Assembly: GCF_009805705.1 (NCBI RefSeq)
Contig: NZ_VSMB01000001.1
Span: forward strand, 1 to 64,000
From: Ruania rhizosphaerae
Lineage (GTDB): Bacteria; Actinomycetota; Actinomycetes; Actinomycetales; Beutenbergiaceae
Length of the DNA: 64,000 bases
Direction of reading: 5' to 3'
Below, piece after piece: positions 9,167 to 17,380 of this stretch (position 1 is its first letter; the number at the start of each line of letters is the position of its first letter). Both the position numbers and the translations under genes were made by a program. Under the pieces are notes generated by a model that saw nothing but the letters and a program-made list of their open reading frames with translations, had not been told where the DNA came from and made no database searches.

Positions 9167-10543
9167 TGACTCATCTAAGTGCGCGCGTAGAGGGGTTCGT
9201 TGACTCATCTGAGAATGCGTAGGGCGCACCTGCCGGGCCGGGACTTCGTTGACCGGTAGCCCCTGAGGATGGGACTGACGATGAGCTAACGACGTGCGGT
9301 CACCAAGACGATCGCGACGCGGTACAAGCGTGCAGACAAGATGACCAAGGGGTGTGATCCTCGACGAGTTGTGCGCGACGACCGGGTGGCACCGCAACCA
9401 CGCCCGCAAGGCGCTGGCCGCTGCGTTGAAGCCGAAGCTCGTCAAGCCCGCGCGGAAGGCTCGTGCCCCGAAGGATGACGCGGACACGGTGGTGGCGTTG
9501 GGGTTCTGCTGGGCGGTGCTCGGCACTCCCACGGGCTCGCGGCTCGCGGCTCGCGGCTCGCGGCTCGCGGCTCGCGGCGATGATGGCCGAACTGGTGCCA
9601 CGGCTGCGACGATTCGACCAGCTCGCTGTCACCGACGAGACCGCGACCGCGCTGGTCGCGATGTCACCGGCCACGATGGACCGCCGCCTGACCGCTGACC
9701 GCGCGGAACTGACGCTGAGAGGTCACTCGCACACCAAGCCCGGGTCGCTGCTCAAGGACCAGATCCCGATCCGCACCTGGGCGCAGTGGGACGACGCCGT
9801 GCCGGGGTTCGTCGAGATCGATCTGGTCGGCCACGAGGGCGGCAACGCCCTGGGAGAGCACGCCTACACCCTCACCGTCACCGTCACCGACATCGCCACC
9901 GGGTGGACGCCAGAACCGAGCATTGCGCAACAAGGCCCGCACATGGGTCATCACCGCACTGGAGGAGATCACGCTCGTCATGCCGTTCCCGGTCCTCGGC
10001 ATCGACAGCGACAACGGGTCCGAGCTCATCAACCACCACCTGCTCCACTGGTGCCAGGAGTGGCAGATCACCTTCACCCGGTCCCGGCCAGGCAACTCCA
10101 ACGACGGCGCCCACGTGGAGCAGAAGAACTGGGCCGTCGTGCGCACCGTGGTCGGCTACCACCGCTACGACACAGCCGCTGAACTGGCTCTAATGAACCA
10201 GATCTTGGCGCTGCAGTCCCATATGACGAACTACTTTCTGCCCCAGCACAAACGCGTCTCGAAGGTCCGCGACGGAGCGAAGATCAAGAAGTACGACAAA
10301 GCGGCCACGCCGCACCGACGCGCCGAACGCCACGAAGCGGTCAGCATCGAGGACAACGCGATCCTGACCGACACCTACACCGACCTCAATCCCGCCGCGA
10401 TCCAACGCCACATCCAGGCCCTCACAGACTCAACTGCTGACCCTGACCACCAGCAAGGCCAGAGCCGTCATCAAGCCCACCCCACGCGCGCATCCGCTGA
10501 TGAGTCAACGACCCCAGCCACGCGCGCATCTTGACATGAGTCA
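9167..10543 (+). mobile_element. Insertion sequence with double-box terminal inverted repeats
   Basis: About 1.38 kb element. The left end (about 9167-9220) and right end (about 10489-10543) are imperfect inverted repeats of about 54 bases. Each holds two TGACTCAT boxes about 35 bases apart around a GCGCGCGT stretch. Between them lies a frameshifted DDE transposase of the integrase-core type. No clear target duplication flanks it. The element lies beside a toxin-antitoxin operon and is probably inactive. Confidence 0.75.
9267..10534 (+). pseudogene. Frameshifted DDE integrase-core transposase (ISNCY-like)
   Basis: One transposase is spread over all three forward frames. A short N-terminal block (RAVTKTIATRYKRADKMTKG) shifts frame near 9350 into LDELCATTGWHRNHARKAL. 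A second shift lies in a GCGGCTCG tandem repeat at about 9535-9575. LVPRLRRFDQL...IPIRTWAQWDDAVPGFVEIDL follows, and a third shift lies near 9905-9922 before RNKARTWVITALEEI and LGIDSDNGSELINHH. The catalytic DDE context (VEIDLVGHEGG, GIDSDNGSE, HVEQKNW) is still visible, but no continuous protein can be made. The order of blocks matches intact ISNCY-type transposases. Confidence 0.8.
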
Positions 10544-10566
10544 CCAGGGGAGCGCTGGGCGGGCCG

Positions 10567-11181
10567 TCATGCGCAGAGGAGGCGACGGAGCGCGTCGACG
10601 ACGACCCCTCCCCGCGCCGCACCTGGCGCGGACTCGGCCGTTGCCGCTTCGGACGCCAGCTCCCGTACTGCCCATTCGTCCATCGTCCGCAGCACCGCCA
10701 CCACCAGCGCGAGCTGCAGGTCGGCCGGGAGGTCGGCACGCACCGCCCCTACCTCTCGCCCAATCTGGAGCACCTGGGCCACCCAGGCCGAGATCTCGGC
10801 CACCACACCAGCCTGCGTCCCGTCGGGCGTCGCAGCATAGAAGAGGCGTCCCAGCACGAGCGCGTCGTGATCTGCTACGAGATCCTGCTCGAGCCGAACC
10901 AGGAACTGCTCGACGCTTACCCAGAAGCGCTCGGCAAAGGACTCAGGCGCGGGAACGTCCAACCCGGACCGCACCTGCGCGGTCAGGTCGCCGATCACGC
11001 GATACACGAGATCCTGCTTCGACTCGAACAGGTGATAGAAGCTGCTCTTACTCATCCCGCACGCCCGGATGATCCGGTTCAGCGACGCACCCTCGAGACC
11101 GGCACTCGCGAACTCGTCAGCCGCTGCCCGCACCAGCAGGGCCCGGCGCTCCGGGTCGAGACGGTCCAGCGGAGTCGACAT
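10567..11181 (-). CDS. TetR-family transcriptional regulator
   Basis: 204-residue repressor. The N-terminal helix-turn-helix is canonical: ALLVRAAADEFASAGLEGAS, then a RIIRACGMSKSSFYHLFESK recognition segment. The C-terminal ligand domain is not diagnostic. It is divergent from a FAD monooxygenase gene, and two identical dyads in the shared region are its likely operators. By analogy to TetR/monooxygenase pairs, it probably senses the monooxygenase substrate. Its own ribosome site is weak. Confidence 0.88.
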   Translation of the reverse strand: MSTPLDRLDPERRALLVRAAADEFASAGLEGASLNRIIRACGMSKSSFYHLFESKQDLVYRVIGDLTAQVRSGLDVPAPESFAERFWVSVEQFLVRLEQDLVADHDALVLGRLFYAATPDGTQAGVVAEISAWVAQVLQIGREVGAVRADLPADLQLALVVAVLRTMDEWAVRELASEAATAESAPGAARGGVVVDALRRLLCA

Positions 11182-11280
11182 ACCGGGGAGCGTACCGGGG
11201 ACCAGCTGGTCAGCCCGGCCACGGGACCATCAGCGGCCGGGAGCACGGCCGTGATCAGCCAAGCGGGCAACATTCACTCG

Positions 11281-11309
11281 TTGGACCACCCGGTCCACTT
11301 TCATGCTAT
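11281..11309 (+). promoter_or_regulatory. Promoter of the FAD monooxygenase gene
   Basis: TTGGAC (11281-11286) and TGCTAT (11304-11309) are separated by 17 bases, a good sigma-70-type promoter. The -35 box lies inside the first TetR-type dyad, so repressor binding would exclude polymerase. Confidence 0.6.
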
Positions 11310-11336
11310 CGTCGCTGCTTTGGACCACCCGGTCCA
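11282..11336. promoter_or_regulatory. Twin TetR operators
   Basis: Two identical 16-bp sites, TGGACC-ACCC-GGTCCA, lie at 11282-11297 and 11321-11336, 39 bases apart. They flank the predicted start of transcription of the monooxygenase gene, one overlapping the -35 box and one downstream. Their position in a divergent tetR-type intergenic region and the 6-bp arms fit TetR operators. Confidence 0.7.
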
Positions 11337-11356
11337 CTGCGACGAAAGGAGCGGCC

Positions 11357-12625
11357 GTGAGCTTCATCGAGACACCACTACACGACCAGCTGGAGGCGGC
11401 CGCCCAGGACTCCCGGCCCACCCTCATCGTCGGGGCCGGCATCGCCGGCACCACACTCGCCCAGCTCCTGCGCCGCGCTGGCCAACACCCCGTCCTGATC
11501 GAGCGATCCGCCGGCCGCCACCCCGGCTACATGCTCGCGCTGATGCCGATGGCCGATGCCGCCGTCCGCGACCTTGGCATCCGCGAGGCCTACCGCTCTC
11601 GCAGCGTGGCCATCAGCCGCTACCGCGTGCGCTCACGCACAGGAAGAATCCTTCGCACAGACCCGATCGCCGAGGTCCTCAGCCAGTACGGCGACTACCG
11701 CGGCATCAGCCGCGGTGACCTGCTCGACATCCTCACCACCGATCACGCCCCGGTCACCACCGGTACCACCGTCTCCGCGCTACGGGACGAGCCAGACGCC
11801 GACAGCGCCGCCACAGTCACCCTGCGCCAAGGCGAGCAGGTGACCGAGGCAAGCTTCGCCGTCGTGATCATCGCCGACGGAATCGGCTCGACCACTCGCC
11901 GCCTCCTCGACACACCCATCACGGACGTGGACACGGGCTGGGGCGGCTGGGTGGTGTGGGCTCCCGCCGATGACCAGACGGATCTCGGCGAGGAACTGTG
12001 GGGCACCGACTTCCTCCTCGCCACCTACCCCGTCAAGGATGCCGTCGGCGTCTTCCTCGGGGGCAACCGGGACGACACCGCCGCCGCACCGGAGGCATTC
12101 GTGGCACGGGTGCGCCGCCAGGTCCCCTCCCCCGGGCCGCGCATGAATGCGGCTCTGGAGGCGATCCTCGCCGATCCCGACCCCTACTTCTGGCCGCTCA
12201 CCGATGTGCGCGCTGCCCGCTGGACCACCGGCCGCACGGTGCTGCTGGGCGACGCCGCCGCCGGCTTCCTGCCCACTGCAGGAATCGGGGCCGGCATGGC
12301 GATGGAGTCGGCCTGGGTGCTGGCTCGCCTGCTACTCCACCACGAGAGCAACGACGGCGGCCCTTCCCTCCCAGCACTGCTCGCCTCATTCGAAGCTCGC
12401 CAGCGCCCCCGGGTGGAGGCCGCGCAGGACAACTCCCGCCAACTGGCACGCCTGATGTTCCGCCGCAGTCGGGTCTGGGCCGTCGTGCGGGACCTGGTGG
12501 CGCGGCGGGTCAGTGTGGCCACGGCGCTCGGCCCGATCCGGAAGCTGCTCGCTGACCTGCCGTCCGTCACCCCACCGGCCGTCACCCCACCCACCACCGC
12601 CAATTCACCCACCGCCGAACGCTGA
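11357..12625 (+). CDS. FAD-dependent monooxygenase (aromatic hydroxylase-like)
   Basis: 422-residue flavoprotein of the PHBH/TetX type. The FAD-binding GAGIAG is at about residues 26-31 in PTLIVGAGIAGTTLAQLLRR. The central ADGIGSTTRRLL is the DG-type motif. GRTVLLGDAAAGFLPTAGIG (GD motif near 295) binds the ribityl chain. The GTG at 11357 follows AAAGGAG and is preferred to an upstream in-frame start within the second operator. It is divergent from a TetR gene, suggesting inducible modification or detoxification of an aromatic or antibiotic compound; the substrate is unknown. Its last codons form the left arm of a terminator hairpin. Confidence 0.88.
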   Translation: MSFIETPLHDQLEAAAQDSRPTLIVGAGIAGTTLAQLLRRAGQHPVLIERSAGRHPGYMLALMPMADAAVRDLGIREAYRSRSVAISRYRVRSRTGRILRTDPIAEVLSQYGDYRGISRGDLLDILTTDHAPVTTGTTVSALRDEPDADSAATVTLRQGEQVTEASFAVVIIADGIGSTTRRLLDTPITDVDTGWGGWVVWAPADDQTDLGEELWGTDFLLATYPVKDAVGVFLGGNRDDTAAAPEAFVARVRRQVPSPGPRMNAALEAILADPDPYFWPLTDVRAARWTTGRTVLLGDAAAGFLPTAGIGAGMAMESAWVLARLLLHHESNDGGPSLPALLASFEARQRPRVEAAQDNSRQLARLMFRRSRVWAVVRDLVARRVSVATALGPIRKLLADLPSVTPPAVTPPTTANSPTAER

Positions 12626-12672
12626 GTTGGTCGGCATCGAGGCGCCGGACGCCGACCAACTCAGCGTTCGGC
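12614..12672 (+). terminator. Long stem-loop terminator overlapping the stop codon
   Basis: Perfect 22-bp inverted repeat (12614-12635 with 12651-12672) and a 15-base loop. The stop codon of the monooxygenase gene lies inside the left arm. There is no T tract, as is common for actinobacterial hairpin terminators. Confidence 0.7.
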
Positions 12673-12826
12673 CAGGTGGGGGCGGGCGGGCGACATGGCC
12701 TCCTGTCGTGGCCGGTACTGCTGCTTCACCTCCCCGGCTACGATGCCGCAACGAGTCAGCCACGGTTCGGCCTCGATCCGGCCGCAGCCATTCCACTGTC
12801 CGGCCCACCGGCATAGCGTCACGACC

Positions 12827-13726
12827 ATGAGACGCATCCATGGGGTCATAGCAGCCGCCACGCTCGCCTTGCTCGCGGCCTGCTCAGCGGGGACCAGCAC
12901 CAACGACAGCGCCGGCAGTGAGGCCGGGCAGCCGGAGATGGCAGGAGACGGCGCCTCGGTCGCCGACCGGGATGCCGCCGGCAGCGACGTCGATCAGACC
13001 GGCGAACGCCAGGTCATCACCACCGCCCATGCGACGGTCGTGGTGGACGATCCCGAGGTGGCGGCGACGGACCTGGCCACGCTGACCTCCGCCGTCGGGG
13101 GGCACGTGCAGAGCCGCTCGGTCCACCAGGGCGAGGACACCGACGAGTACCGAAGCCTGCCCTCGGCCAGCATGACGCTGCGCGTCCCGGCCGACGAGTT
13201 GGAAGGGATGCTCACCGATCTCACCGATCTCGGCGACGTGCGCGAGGTCTCCCAGGACAGTGAGGATGTCACCCGCACCCTGGTGGACCTCGACGCCCGG
13301 ATCAGTGCATTGGAGACCTCCACGGCGCGGCTCGAGGAGATCATGGCCGGGGCCGAGACCAGTGCCGACCTGATCGAGGCCGAGTCCGCACTCAGTGAGC
13401 GGCAGGCCGAGCTGGAGTCGCTGCTGTCCCAGCGCGAGCACCTCGCCGATCAGGTGGCGATGTCCACCCTGCACGTGGAGATGACCACCGAACCGGCTCC
13501 CGAGGTGACGGCCGACGGGTTCTTCGGTGGGCTACAGACCGGCTGGCAGGCTCTGGTCTCGTTCGTCAGCGTCCTCGTAGTGACCGTCGGGGTGTTGCTG
13601 CCGTGGCTGGCGGTGCTCGCCATCCCAGCAGTGCTTCTTCTGGTCATTGCCAAGCGGCGCCGTCGGAGGAACGACACCCCGGCGAGCCCGAGCGAACCCA
13701 CACCGGTGCCGAACGAGAGCGCCTGA
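12827..13726 (+). CDS. DUF4349 lipoprotein with C-terminal membrane helix
   Basis: 299-residue envelope protein. The signal peptide ends in a lipobox (LALLAACSAG, Cys19). The DUF4349 domain follows (QVITTAHATVVVDDPEVAAT, then ITALE-type coiled coil from about 145 to 215 rich in Glu/Leu). A C-terminal hydrophobic helix (about 243-270) ends in a basic RRRRR tail, so both ends are membrane associated. The family is common in actinobacteria and has no agreed function. The gene stands alone and is bounded by terminators. Confidence 0.85.
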   Translation: MRRIHGVIAAATLALLAACSAGTSTNDSAGSEAGQPEMAGDGASVADRDAAGSDVDQTGERQVITTAHATVVVDDPEVAATDLATLTSAVGGHVQSRSVHQGEDTDEYRSLPSASMTLRVPADELEGMLTDLTDLGDVREVSQDSEDVTRTLVDLDARISALETSTARLEEIMAGAETSADLIEAESALSERQAELESLLSQREHLADQVAMSTLHVEMTTEPAPEVTADGFFGGLQTGWQALVSFVSVLVVTVGVLLPWLAVLAIPAVLLLVIAKRRRRRNDTPASPSEPTPVPNESA

Positions 13727-13733
13727 CCTCAGG

Positions 13734-13758
13734 CCTCGGGGGCGGGATACCCCCGAGG
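13734..13758. terminator. Bidirectional hairpin between convergent genes
   Basis: CCTCGGGGG and CCCCCGAGG form a 9-bp stem with a 7-base loop, 8 bases after the DUF4349 gene and 45 bases before the end of the convergent gene. Confidence 0.6.
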
Positions 13759-13802
13759 TGGAATGACATCAATCAGGCGAAGTCGAGGACGCCGTCGGCG
13801 TC

Positions 13803-14495
13803 TTACGCCCCCGGGTCATATCCCGCGCGCGCCCACACGTGCCGCGGGATGAGATCGGCGATCTCCCACAGCAACGTGAGGTAGGGGTCGATCATCTCAA
13901 CATCCTGGCCTTCCCGGGCAGCCACCAGGATGTCCCGCCCCGCGATCGAGATCCACCGGCCGATCGCATCCGGCTGCAGCAACCGCTCCACCATCTGCGG
14001 GTGGAGCACGTCATCGACAAACCGCTCCTCAGCCCCCTCGACGCGCCACACCTCGCCGAACGCGCCGGTGTCGAGACCCTGGCCCTCGGCCGGCTTCGCG
14101 TCGGCGACGGCCATGCGATCCGGAACCAACTGCAGCGCTGGCAGTAGTGCCGGCAACTGCAGGGCAACCACATGGAGGTGGCGGGTGCTGCCGTTGCCCG
14201 GCCTGTCGGTGTATTTGTAGGACATCGATACCGCATCGCGACCGCGGAAGATCCCGCTGAACACGCTGGTGATGCTGCGAGCCGAACCGTGCCCGAACGG
14301 CGGGCACTGCCAGCGGTCCAGCAGATCCCGACCCGACGGGCGATACCTCCATCCCCGGGCCGCCGCCCACTGTATACGTCGCTCCCGGCGCTTCTTGTCA
14401 TAGCGCACAACCAGCACGATCAGTCCCACGATCACGGCGGGGATCAACACCCAGAGTGCGACAGTGGCGATCATCGAACCGGAACCGTCGGCCAT
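13803..14495 (-). CDS. Single-helix membrane protein, paralogue of the 50.5-kb protein
   Basis: 230-residue protein of unknown function. One N-terminal membrane helix (VALWVLIPAVIVGLIVLVVR) is followed by a basic stretch and a conserved cytoplasmic domain with the motifs WAAARGWRY, PFGHG, VSMSYKY and a C-terminal PRHVWARAGYDPG. The same architecture and all four motifs recur at 50464-51162, on the other side of the injection-system locus. It is co-directional with, and 32 bases after, the duplicated-domain lipoprotein gene, so the two form an operon. Start ATG 14495 follows a GGAGA site. It resembles DUF3137-type proteins only loosely. Confidence 0.75.
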   Translation of the reverse strand: MADGSGSMIATVALWVLIPAVIVGLIVLVVRYDKKRRERRIQWAAARGWRYRPSGRDLLDRWQCPPFGHGSARSITSVFSGIFRGRDAVSMSYKYTDRPGNGSTRHLHVVALQLPALLPALQLVPDRMAVADAKPAEGQGLDTGAFGEVWRVEGAEERFVDDVLHPQMVERLLQPDAIGRWISIAGRDILVAAREGQDVEMIDPYLTLLWEIADLIPRHVWARAGYDPGA

Positions 14496-14527
14496 CAATT
14501 CTCCAGCGCTGGTCGGGAACACCTGGC

Positions 14528-15700
14528 TCACCTCCCGGGCGCGGTGATCTCGACGTCCGCGCCGTGGTCGGTGAGCACGGCGCGGGCCGAGGTGCCGTCG
14601 GGGTAGTCGTAGTCGATCGCGCGCAGCAGGCCAGCGGGACCGACCCACCACGTCTCGGTCCGCCCGTCCAGGGTGAGCTGGTACCCGGCAACCGCCACCC
14701 CGTCGATCTCGTCGGTCCCGGCCTCTTGAGTAGCACTCGCATCGGCCGCGAGTTGCTCCTGCCAGTGCGCCCAATCCCAGGTGTCCGGCATCGGAGCAGT
14801 CGCATCCGGCTGCACGCGCTGCGGCTCCCCGCCACCCTCGGCCACCCAGTACTCCTCGTCCACCCACCACTCGCGGCGGGTGATGGTTCCGCCGGTGTCG
14901 GTGGTGGTGACCTCCAGCGCGTCCAGCCCGCCCTCGACATAACGGACGGCGCCCTCCTGGGTCCCCTCGGCGGTCTCCTGGGTGAAGCGGAACGTGCCCG
15001 TGGATTGCAGTGCCGCCGCCGTGACCGTCCCGATCGTGTCGCCGGTCAGCGGAACCGCGATCCCGACGTCGGCACCGAAGTCGAACAGCCGGCCCTCCCC
15101 CTCCGAGCCGTCGGCAGTGGAGAACTCGTACCTGCGCAGCAGGTCCGCTTCATCCAACCACCAGGTCTCGGTCCGCTCCGGCCCGGTGATCTCGACACCT
15201 GTCACGTCCACGCCGTCGATCTCGTCCGTGCCCACGGACTGCGCCGAGTCCGCCGCGGCAGCGATGTCCTCCTGAAGCAGCGCCCAGTCGAAGGCAGCCA
15301 CGAAGGACTCTGCATTCTCGACGGTGTCCGGGCTTGGTGCCGCACCCTCGCCTCGCGCAGTCCAGTAGGTGCCATTCACCCACCAGTCGCGCCAGAGATC
15401 CTCACCGTCACGCTGGATAACCTGGATCGCCGCCACCTGCCCGTCCTCGTAGACGATCGCCCCTTCGGTCGTGTTCTCCGCGGCGGTGAGCTCGAACCGG
15501 AACGACCCGGCATCGCGCAGCGCCGCCGCGGAATCGGCGCCGATGGCTGCCGCGTCCCCGGCCTCCGGATCCTCATCCTCGCCCGGGGAGCAGCCGGCCA
15601 CCAGCAGTCCACCCACCAGCAGCCCGCAGGCCAGGGTGAGGGCACGTGGCCAGTCCTGTCTCGCCGACGGCGACCGGTCCGCCGCTTCGCTCGCGCTCAC
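14528..15700 (-). CDS. Lipoprotein with duplicated LppX/LprG-like domain
   Basis: 390-residue predicted cell-surface lipoprotein. The signal peptide ends with LLVAGCSPG (Cys37), followed by an acidic spacer. The mature part is an internal duplication of about 165 residues. Each half begins with an ALRDAGSFRF or ALQSTGTFRF strand, has a WWV-YW segment (DWWVNGTYW; EWWVDEEYW), then TDEIDGV and a TETWW block, and ends in a GADV strand. This is the pattern of LolA-like lipid-binding lipoproteins. GTG 15700 is preferred because GGGAGAGGG lies just upstream; a TTG six codons earlier overlaps that site. It is the first gene of a two-gene operon with a recognisable promoter. Confidence 0.8.
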   Translation of the reverse strand: MSASEAADRSPSARQDWPRALTLACGLLVGGLLVAGCSPGEDEDPEAGDAAAIGADSAAALRDAGSFRFELTAAENTTEGAIVYEDGQVAAIQVIQRDGEDLWRDWWVNGTYWTARGEGAAPSPDTVENAESFVAAFDWALLQEDIAAAADSAQSVGTDEIDGVDVTGVEITGPERTETWWLDEADLLRRYEFSTADGSEGEGRLFDFGADVGIAVPLTGDTIGTVTAAALQSTGTFRFTQETAEGTQEGAVRYVEGGLDALEVTTTDTGGTITRREWWVDEEYWVAEGGGEPQRVQPDATAPMPDTWDWAHWQEQLAADASATQEAGTDEIDGVAVAGYQLTLDGRTETWWVGPAGLLRAIDYDYPDGTSARAVLTDHGADVEITAPGR

Positions 15701-15730
15701 GTGTTCCCTCTCCCTCAATGAGTGCGAACG

Positions 15731-15759
15731 ACCCTAGCAACCCGGCGAGATCCGGCCGA
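15731..15759 (-). promoter_or_regulatory. Promoter of the lipoprotein operon
   Basis: Read on the reverse strand: TCGGCC (15754-15759), 17 bases, TAGGGT (15731-15736), inside a longer conserved block CCATCGGCCGG ... GTTGCTAGGGTCG. The same block with identical spacing precedes the paralogous gene at 50464-51162. Confidence 0.6.
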
Positions 15760-15815
15760 TGGGTCCTCCTCCCCTGGCCGGAGAAGAGGTTCGCGCGAAC
15801 ACGCCCACCACGATG

Positions 15816-15861
15816 TCAGTAGCGACTACCGATGCTCACCACGTGTGCACCTGACTAGCGT
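15816..15861 (+). promoter_or_regulatory. CIS-box promoter A (dyad plus -10)
   Basis: Dyad TCAGTA-GCGAC-TACCGA (15816-15832), then 23 bases, then TAGCGT (15856-15861) as -10. It drives the septum-type lipoprotein and the PAAR-like gene. The same dyad and spacing occur at three other injection-system units (about 19.59, 21.70 and 45.09 kb). No -35 box is evident, which fits an activator-dependent promoter. Confidence 0.6.
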
Positions 15862-15896
15862 CGGCGGTGCCCGAGCCGCCGAGGAGGAGGTGCGCC

Positions 15897-16391
15897 ATGC
15901 CCGGAGCCCGCTCCCGCCGTGGCTGGCATCTGCCCTCGGCGCTCCTTCTCCTCACCCTTGCGGCTGGGTGCAGCGTGTTCGACAGTACGGACACGGTCTC
16001 CGTGTTCGACCTGAGCACTGGCGACTGCGCCCTGGCGCCGGACGACGTCACGGTTGAGATCTCCGAGGTCACGGTGGTCCCGTGCGAGGAACCGCACCAC
16101 CTGGAGGCCTACGCCCTGGCCGAGTTTCCCGAGTCGACGGGTCAGTCGACGACTTCGGCGGCGGGCAGTTCGTTCCCCGGTGACGCCGCACTCAAGGACT
16201 TCGCCGACGGCGCCTGCGCCGAGGAGTTCGCCGACTACGTCGGCATCGACTACCGGGATTCGGAGTTGTGGTTCACCTATCTGGTGCCCTCGGCCCGTAG
16301 CTGGCAGGCCGAGGACGACCGCAGCGTGCTCTGCTTCGTCACCACCACCGGTGAGGAACTCACGCAATCGGTCGCCGGCACCGGGTGGTAG
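15897..16391 (+). CDS. Septum-formation-family lipoprotein
   Basis: 164-residue lipoprotein. After a signal peptide with lipobox (LLTLAAGCSV, Cys25) the mature domain shows the spaced cysteines of the septum-formation family (DLSTGDCAL, VPCEEPHHLEAYALAEFP, ADGACAEEFADYVG, SVLCFVTT). ATG 15897 follows GAGGAGGAGG. It is transcribed from CIS-box promoter A and is followed by the PAAR-like spike-tip gene, so it probably belongs to the injection-system regulon. One possibility is a cell-wall-side factor at the site of firing; that is inference. Members of this family are widespread in actinobacteria and usually uncharacterised. Confidence 0.75.
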   Translation: MPGARSRRGWHLPSALLLLTLAAGCSVFDSTDTVSVFDLSTGDCALAPDDVTVEISEVTVVPCEEPHHLEAYALAEFPESTGQSTTSAAGSSFPGDAALKDFADGACAEEFADYVGIDYRDSELWFTYLVPSARSWQAEDDRSVLCFVTTTGEELTQSVAGTGW

Positions 16392-16471
16392 CGCCGGCCA
16401 CCCGGTCGCGCTCGGACCGATCACCGACCACTGTTCACCGACCACTCTGACCGACCATCGAGAGGACCGCG

Positions 16472-16867
16472 ATGCCACGGCCCGCGACCACCACCACCGC
16501 CACGATGACGTGCACCTTCGGAGCAGCACCGTCGACCATGAACGCGACCAGCGCCCCCACGGTCCTGATCGAGGGCAAGCCGGCCGCGACCATCCGCGAC
16601 ACCATCCCGGTCATGAACATCCCCCCGTTCGGGATGTGCACGTCGCTGGCCAATCCCGCCGTCGCCGCGGCGACGACAGCCGCACTCGGCGTGCTCACCC
16701 CGGCCCCCTGCCTCCCCGTGATGGCGACGCCGGCGTGGCAGAACGGAGCCACCCGGACCCTCATCGGCGGCACCCCCGCGCTCACCCAGGGGGCGATGTG
16801 CACCTGCGCCTACGGCGGCATGATCCAGATCGTCAACGCCGGCACCCTCAGGAGTCAGACGGGCTGA
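16472..16867 (+). CDS. DUF4280 PAAR-like spike-tip protein
   Basis: 131-residue protein. The DUF4280 signature is clear: MTCTFGAAPS near the start, then GKPAATIRDTIPVMNIPPFG, MCTSLANPAVAAATTAALG, LTPAPCLPV and CTCAYGGMIQI at the end. These proteins fold like PAAR tips that cap the VgrG spike, with cysteines placed for metal binding. It is the only tip candidate here, so it would correspond to Cis10/Pvc10. It lies 80 bases after the lipoprotein gene under promoter A, far from the other baseplate genes. A GAGAGGA site precedes the ATG. Confidence 0.85.
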   Translation: MPRPATTTTATMTCTFGAAPSTMNATSAPTVLIEGKPAATIRDTIPVMNIPPFGMCTSLANPAVAAATTAALGVLTPAPCLPVMATPAWQNGATRTLIGGTPALTQGAMCTCAYGGMIQIVNAGTLRSQTG

Positions 16868-16909
16868 GATCAGCGACGATCGCACCCGGCCCGGGTCACC
16901 GGCAAGAGT

Positions 16910-17380
16910 TCAGGCCGTGGTGACCGACTCGATCACCGCAACGAAGCTCTCATCGAGATCCGGCCCGCTGCTGAGCCGGGTGCAGTTGACGATCACCAGT
17001 TGCGCCCCGAGGACCAGCCCTTGCACCTGCCGGACCCGGTGCCCCACTCCTTCCAGCTCGAAGTCATAGGCACGCAGCGCCCGACCACCCTCGGTGTCGC
17101 GCGCCCACGCCAGGTTGAAGCCCGGGTAGTCGGTGGTGATGTCAGCCAACGACGAATCGGCGAGTCGCATCAAGCGTTCTGCGGAGATCGGGTCGTGGCA
17201 CTGGATGACGATCGAGGGGTGGAAGTCGCCCTCCGCCAACTCAGAATCTGCCACCACCGTCAGGGTGCGAGCTGCCGGGTCCGACGTCGCCTCCCAGCCT
17301 TCGGGGATGAGCACGCCCATCTCGAGCATCTCGTCCTGCACCCGGATCAGGCTGAGGCGATTCCCAGCGCCGCGCGTCAC
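16910..17380 (-). CDS. DUF1795/LpqN-like protein, possible effector partner
   Basis: 156-residue soluble protein without a signal peptide. The pattern MGVLIPEGWEAT...ARTLTVVADSELAEGDFHPSIVIQ...YDFELEGVGHRVRQVQGLVLGAQLVIVNCT is that of the PsbP/Mog1-like fold shared by DUF1795, EagR/DcrB and LpqN proteins. EagR proteins are chaperones for effector loading in type VI secretion. The gene overlaps the end of the DUF4157 cargo gene by 4 bases, so the products are co-translated. A chaperone or immunity role is inferred from that pairing, not shown by sequence. Confidence 0.6.
   Translation of the reverse strand: MTRGAGNRLSLIRVQDEMLEMGVLIPEGWEATSDPAARTLTVVADSELAEGDFHPSIVIQCHDPISAERLMRLADSSLADITTDYPGFNLAWARDTEGGRALRAYDFELEGVGHRVRQVQGLVLGAQLVIVNCTRLSSGPDLDESFVAVIESVTTA

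Noticed and set aside
9535-9575. GCGGCTCG array as a regulatory repeat
   Set aside because: It is a simple slippage repeat inside the broken transposase gene.
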